Shown in pieces: positions 61,296-64,000 of a DNA stretch of 64,000 nucleotides (position 1 is the stretch's first letter; every line of letters begins with the position of its first letter). Both the position numbers and the translations under genes were made by a program. The stretch is from Leadbetterella byssophila_A. Lineage in GTDB: Bacteria; Bacteroidota; Bacteroidia; Cytophagales; Spirosomataceae. The DNA lies in the NCBI GenBank assembly GCA_040394735.1, contig JBEBRR010000002.1, forward strand, positions 49,027 to 113,026. The letters are read 5' to 3'. The notes beneath the pieces were generated by a model, which was not told the origin of the DNA, did not search any database, and saw only the letters and a program-made list of their open reading frames with translations.

Positions 61296-62695
61296 AAGCG
61301 GTTTTCCACCTCAGCCGCTTCCAGCATCAGGTAGTGCAGATCGGTATTCAGGCAATAGGGTTTCAGGAGCTCACTTCCCGGGCCGAAAGCGGCCACTTCC
61401 ACGTGGTCAGAGGAATGGCTCATGCTGATCCAGCCGATGGAATTATACTTTTGCTGAATCTCGGAATATAGTTTAAAGGGTACCCTCCGGTAGTTGTACA
61501 GGCCGTCTTCCCCCCGCACGATCTCATCGTAATAAGCCTTCATCCTTTTTATCTCTTCTTCGGTAGCAGAAATACCGTGTGTGGCATGGATCAGTTCTTT
61601 GATCTGGTTCAGGGAAGTTTCCCTGGTGATCTGGTTCAATAGCCATTCGTTGGTCTTTTTGTACCCTCTCAGGCTGTCGAATCCTGCGCTGGCTTTCCCG
61701 CCTGAAATGGTGCCGGGGTTGGCATTCCCGTGGTCGGTGGTCATGATCACCAGTGTGTTCTTATCTTTTTCGGCAAAATCAATCGCCACTTTTACGGCTT
61801 CGTCAAAGGCCAGTTGGTCGTACAGCAGACCGGCGATGTCATTGGCATGGGCCGCCCAGTCTACTTTGCCGCCTTCTATCTGCAACACAAACCCTTCCGG
61901 GTTTTGGCTGAGAATATCGATGGCTTTCTTTGACATCTCCGCCAGGTTGGGGGTATTTTGTTTCAGATCTGCATCATTTTCCCGGTCAATGGCGTAAGGG
62001 ATTCCGCCCGGGCAGAAAATTCCCAGGGTAGGCCGGCTGCTTTCGGCAAGCATGAGCTCATTACGGCTCTTTACTACCTGGTAGCCTTTGGCTTTGAAGG
62101 CAGCGTACATATCCTTCCTGTCGTGGCGGGTTTCCGCACTGAAATGCTCATCACCGCCGCCCATGATCACATCCAGGCCGGTTTCGAGGTACTGATCGGC
62201 GATTTCCTGCTCAGATCCCCTGTTTTTGGCAATAACACAAAAGCCGGCCGGTGTGGCATGGGTTACAGTGACCGATGTCACCACGCCTGCCTTTTTGCCT
62301 TTCTTCTTAAACTTTTGCCAGACGGGTAAGTGCTCTTTTCCATCCGGGCCCACGTTCAGTGCACCGTTATTCACCCGGAAGCCCCCGCCGAAAGAGGAAC
62401 TGGCGGCTGCGGAGTCGGTGACAATAGAATTGGCCGACTGCGTATCCATCAATGCTCTTACGGCCCTTCTTTCCTTGTAAAGACTGATCCAGTGGCTGCT
62501 TTTCCCGAAAGTTCTTTCGCTGTGAAGGTTAGCCATGTGCAGGGTGCCGGTACTCATGCCGTCACTGATCAGGAAGATAATATTTTTAGCTTTTTTGTTG
62601 GAGAAGCCGTTGGCCAGAATCTCATGGCCGGAGAAGAGGGAAGTGCCGGCAATGGCCAGGGCGCTGTTTTTGAAAAAGTGTCTTCTTTGCATCAT
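61292..62695 (-). CDS. Alkaline phosphatase, Tat-exported
   Basis: 467 residues. N-terminal MMQRRHFFKNSALAIAGTSLF carries a twin-arginine signal (RRHFFK; read with the next residues). Active site: NIIFLISDGM (D45) and the nucleophile Ser in VTDSAAASS (S95); metal ligands recur in EGGKVDWAAHAND and MTTDHGNANPG, all in PhoA-family order. Probably a periplasmic phosphate-scavenging enzyme. The gene is convergent with the CWC gene and its stop overlaps that gene's stop by 4 bp. Confidence 0.93.
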   Translation of the reverse strand: MMQRRHFFKNSALAIAGTSLFSGHEILANGFSNKKAKNIIFLISDGMSTGTLHMANLHSERTFGKSSHWISLYKERRAVRALMDTQSANSIVTDSAAASSSFGGGFRVNNGALNVGPDGKEHLPVWQKFKKKGKKAGVVTSVTVTHATPAGFCVIAKNRGSEQEIADQYLETGLDVIMGGGDEHFSAETRHDRKDMYAAFKAKGYQVVKSRNELMLAESSRPTLGIFCPGGIPYAIDRENDADLKQNTPNLAEMSKKAIDILSQNPEGFVLQIEGGKVDWAAHANDIAGLLYDQLAFDEAVKVAIDFAEKDKNTLVIMTTDHGNANPGTISGGKASAGFDSLRGYKKTNEWLLNQITRETSLNQIKELIHATHGISATEEEIKRMKAYYDEIVRGEDGLYNYRRVPFKLYSEIQQKYNSIGWISMSHSSDHVEVAAFGPGSELLKPYCLNTDLHYLMLEAAEVENRF

Positions 62696-62787
62696 TGTAT
62701 TAAATTCCCGGGTAAATTACATATAATAATACGCGAGTACATGCTCAAAAGACTATCAAACCACACTTTTAACACAGAAATAATATT

Positions 62788-63135
62788 TCAATCCAGTTGT
62801 TCAATATCCGTTAATTCCAGGGGCAAATGGGATATGTCTTTGAGCGGGTGGTTCCAGATATTCCCGGATAGCCGGACCCGCAGGCTGTCTTTTTTAAAAA
62901 ATTCCGGAAGATTACAGGGGGATAGGGGGAGCGACGGTTCGTTATCCAGCGAAAGACGAAACCTGGAACTGCTGTCGGGCCGGACCTCGCGAATCACCCT
63001 TCCGTTCACTTTCGTAATAGTGGTGTCAATATACCAGCCATCTCTGCGGGCATACTCGCATCCCGGCAATGACAGGTCGTTCTTCTGACAGCTTTGTATG
63101 CAGAAAAGTAAAAATAATGCGACAGCTGATCTCAT
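62788..63135 (-). CDS. Small lipoprotein of unknown function
   Basis: 115 residues. Lipoprotein signal (LFLLFCIQSC, Cys at about 18, then QKND). No family recognised; two Cys (CEYARR and PCNLPEFF) could form a disulfide. Single gene about 90 bp downstream of the phosphatase start on the same strand (that is, upstream in transcription of alkaline phosphatase) and divergent from the response regulator gene 120 bp away. Confidence 0.65.
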   Translation of the reverse strand: MRSAVALFLLFCIQSCQKNDLSLPGCEYARRDGWYIDTTITKVNGRVIREVRPDSSSRFRLSLDNEPSLPLSPCNLPEFFKKDSLRVRLSGNIWNHPLKDISHLPLELTDIEQLD

Positions 63136-63255
63136 AGATGTTTTTATTTTGCCATCTGAAAACTATTTAAAAGAAAGAAGGGAAAAAAGCGGTAAGCCCC
63201 GTAAACTTAGTTAACGGTTATAAATTTATTCTTTGCGCCCCTTATCTTTACCGGC

Positions 63256-63957
63256 ATGAAAATCCTGATTATCGAAGATGATCCCACCCTCAGCCGGAAC
63301 ATCCGGGAAGCCTTTGAAGCGGAGGGCTATGGGGTAGAGAATGTATATGACGGGCTTCTGGCCGCGCGGTTACTGCAGAAAAATACGTACGGCTGCCTCA
63401 TTATGGATGTCAACCTGCCCGGTAAAACCGGCTTTGATCTCCTGGAGTCTTTCCGGAAGCAGAATGATTCCACGCCCGTGATCATGCTAACGGCCTTTGG
63501 AGAGCTGGAAGATAAAGTGCGCGGTTTTGACTTCGGGGCGGATGACTACCTCACCAAACCGTTTTACATGCGCGAACTGCTGCTACGGGTGCAGTCGCTG
63601 CTGAAAAGAAATTTGTCAGGGGGCGGCGTATCCGGCGATGGCCCCCAGGCGCGGAAGAATATCCTCTTTGTGGATGATGTTCAGATTCATACGGGGAAGA
63701 AAAAAGTGGAAAGGCAGGGGCAGGAAGTGGCTTTAACCCCCCGCGAATACCAGATCCTTCTCAAGCTCTGTGAAACGCCCGGCGAGCTGGTGTCCAAAAA
63801 TGAGCTGATCCGCGAGATCTGGGGCACCTCTCTCGATGTGAATACCAATACCATAGAAGTGTATATCAACTTCCTGAGAAATAAGCTGGATAAACCGTTT
63901 AACAAAAACTCCATAAAAACCAAAGTGGGCTATGGCTATTACTTTGATCCGGAATGA
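63256..63957 (+). CDS. OmpR/PhoB-family response regulator
   Basis: 233 residues: receiver domain (1-115) with acidic pocket IIEDD, phospho-acceptor D51 in LIMDVNLPG, and Lys in DYLTKPF; then a winged-helix DNA-binding domain (about 135-233, LTPREYQILLKLCETPGELVSKNEL and NTIEVYINFLRNKLD). The cognate sensor kinase gene overlaps its end by 4 bp (ATGA), so they are one operon. Target genes not apparent. Confidence 0.95.
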   Translation: MKILIIEDDPTLSRNIREAFEAEGYGVENVYDGLLAARLLQKNTYGCLIMDVNLPGKTGFDLLESFRKQNDSTPVIMLTAFGELEDKVRGFDFGADDYLTKPFYMRELLLRVQSLLKRNLSGGGVSGDGPQARKNILFVDDVQIHTGKKKVERQGQEVALTPREYQILLKLCETPGELVSKNELIREIWGTSLDVNTNTIEVYINFLRNKLDKPFNKNSIKTKVGYGYYFDPE

Positions 63958-64000
63958 AAATAAGAAATAAAATACTGCTCTATTTCTCCTCCACGGTCAC
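63954..64000 (+). CDS. Sensor histidine kinase, N-terminus only (cut by window edge)
   Basis: Only 15 codons are visible: MKIRNKILLYFSSTV, the start of a membrane-anchored protein. The ATG overlaps the regulator TGA (ATGA), the usual arrangement for a response regulator and its sensor kinase. Function is inferred from context. Confidence 0.6.
   Translation, partial: MKIRNKILLYFSSTV

Noticed and set aside
1..64000. CRISPR array, prophage, insertion sequence or rRNA operon
   Set aside because: No spaced identical repeats, transposase or integrase motifs, phage structural genes or rRNA-like sequence were seen.

Overview
The window reads as a single contiguous piece of a Bacteroidota chromosome. 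Evidence is a SusC/SusD pair under a hybrid two-component regulator, many Cys lipoproteins, a type IX secretion C-terminal sorting domain, DUF4249 and DUF4625 proteins, and promoters that fit the Bacteroidota -33/-7 pattern (TTG, about 19 bp, TAnnTTTG) rather than -35/-10. Moderately high G+C and gene content would suit a Cytophagales/Spirosomaceae-like or Chitinophagaceae-like organism, but genus cannot be fixed from the sequence alone. No phage, insertion sequence, CRISPR array or rRNA was seen.

Layout. (1) Positions 1-11504, all minus strand: a polysaccharide utilization locus, probably for a xylan. In transcription order it holds the hybrid sensor/AraC regulator, SusC, SusD, a GH10 xylanase lipoprotein, a PKD/carbohydrate-binding lipoprotein, and a clan GH-A (GH50-like) hydrolase cut by the window edge. 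A good promoter and a GTTACA direct repeat with a 22-bp period lie upstream of susC. (2) 11616-13929: a diheme cytochrome c-like lipoprotein paired with a parallel beta-helix lipoprotein. (3) 14115-21317: a secreted orphan, an MFS transporter, an acyltransferase, tRNA-Asp and isoleucyl-tRNA synthetase, whose signature motif is the swapped form GIHH. (4) 21500-29643: purple-acid-phosphatase-like enzyme, a small toxin-antitoxin locus with a frameshifted PIN toxin, WaaA with an in-frame insertion, a zinc metalloprotease, a DUF2520 protein and an orphan ParA. (5) 29646-41621: minus-strand operon for PBP1A, a lipoprotein and a T9SS-exported M64 peptidase; then tsaD, divergent from a TamB-like giant and dnaB.

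(6) 41713-51157: a second zinc metalloprotease, an MG2-like protein, DUF4249 lipoprotein, an STN-domain TonB receptor and a secreted orphan. (7) 51295-54902: a probable metal-acquisition operon: TonB receptor, a His/Cys-rich membrane peptide and two His-rich DUF4625 lipoproteins, preceded by two Fur-type 7-1-7 palindromes overlapping the promoter. (8) 55073-61295: argB, a hemolysin III family protein, an M28 peptidase, then a cobalamin riboswitch controlling metE and a co-transcribed Cys-rich CWC-DUF5522 protein. (9) 61292-64000: Tat-exported alkaline phosphatase, a small lipoprotein and an OmpR-type regulator overlapping a truncated sensor kinase gene.

No wholly novel multi-gene defence or mobile system was found. 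The most interesting items are the GXHH-type IleRS (predicted mupirocin resistance), the metal operon with its operator pair, the decayed PIN toxin, the dispersed GGAAC-rich mini-repeat that may also have entered waaA, and the unknown Cys-rich protein placed under B12 control.
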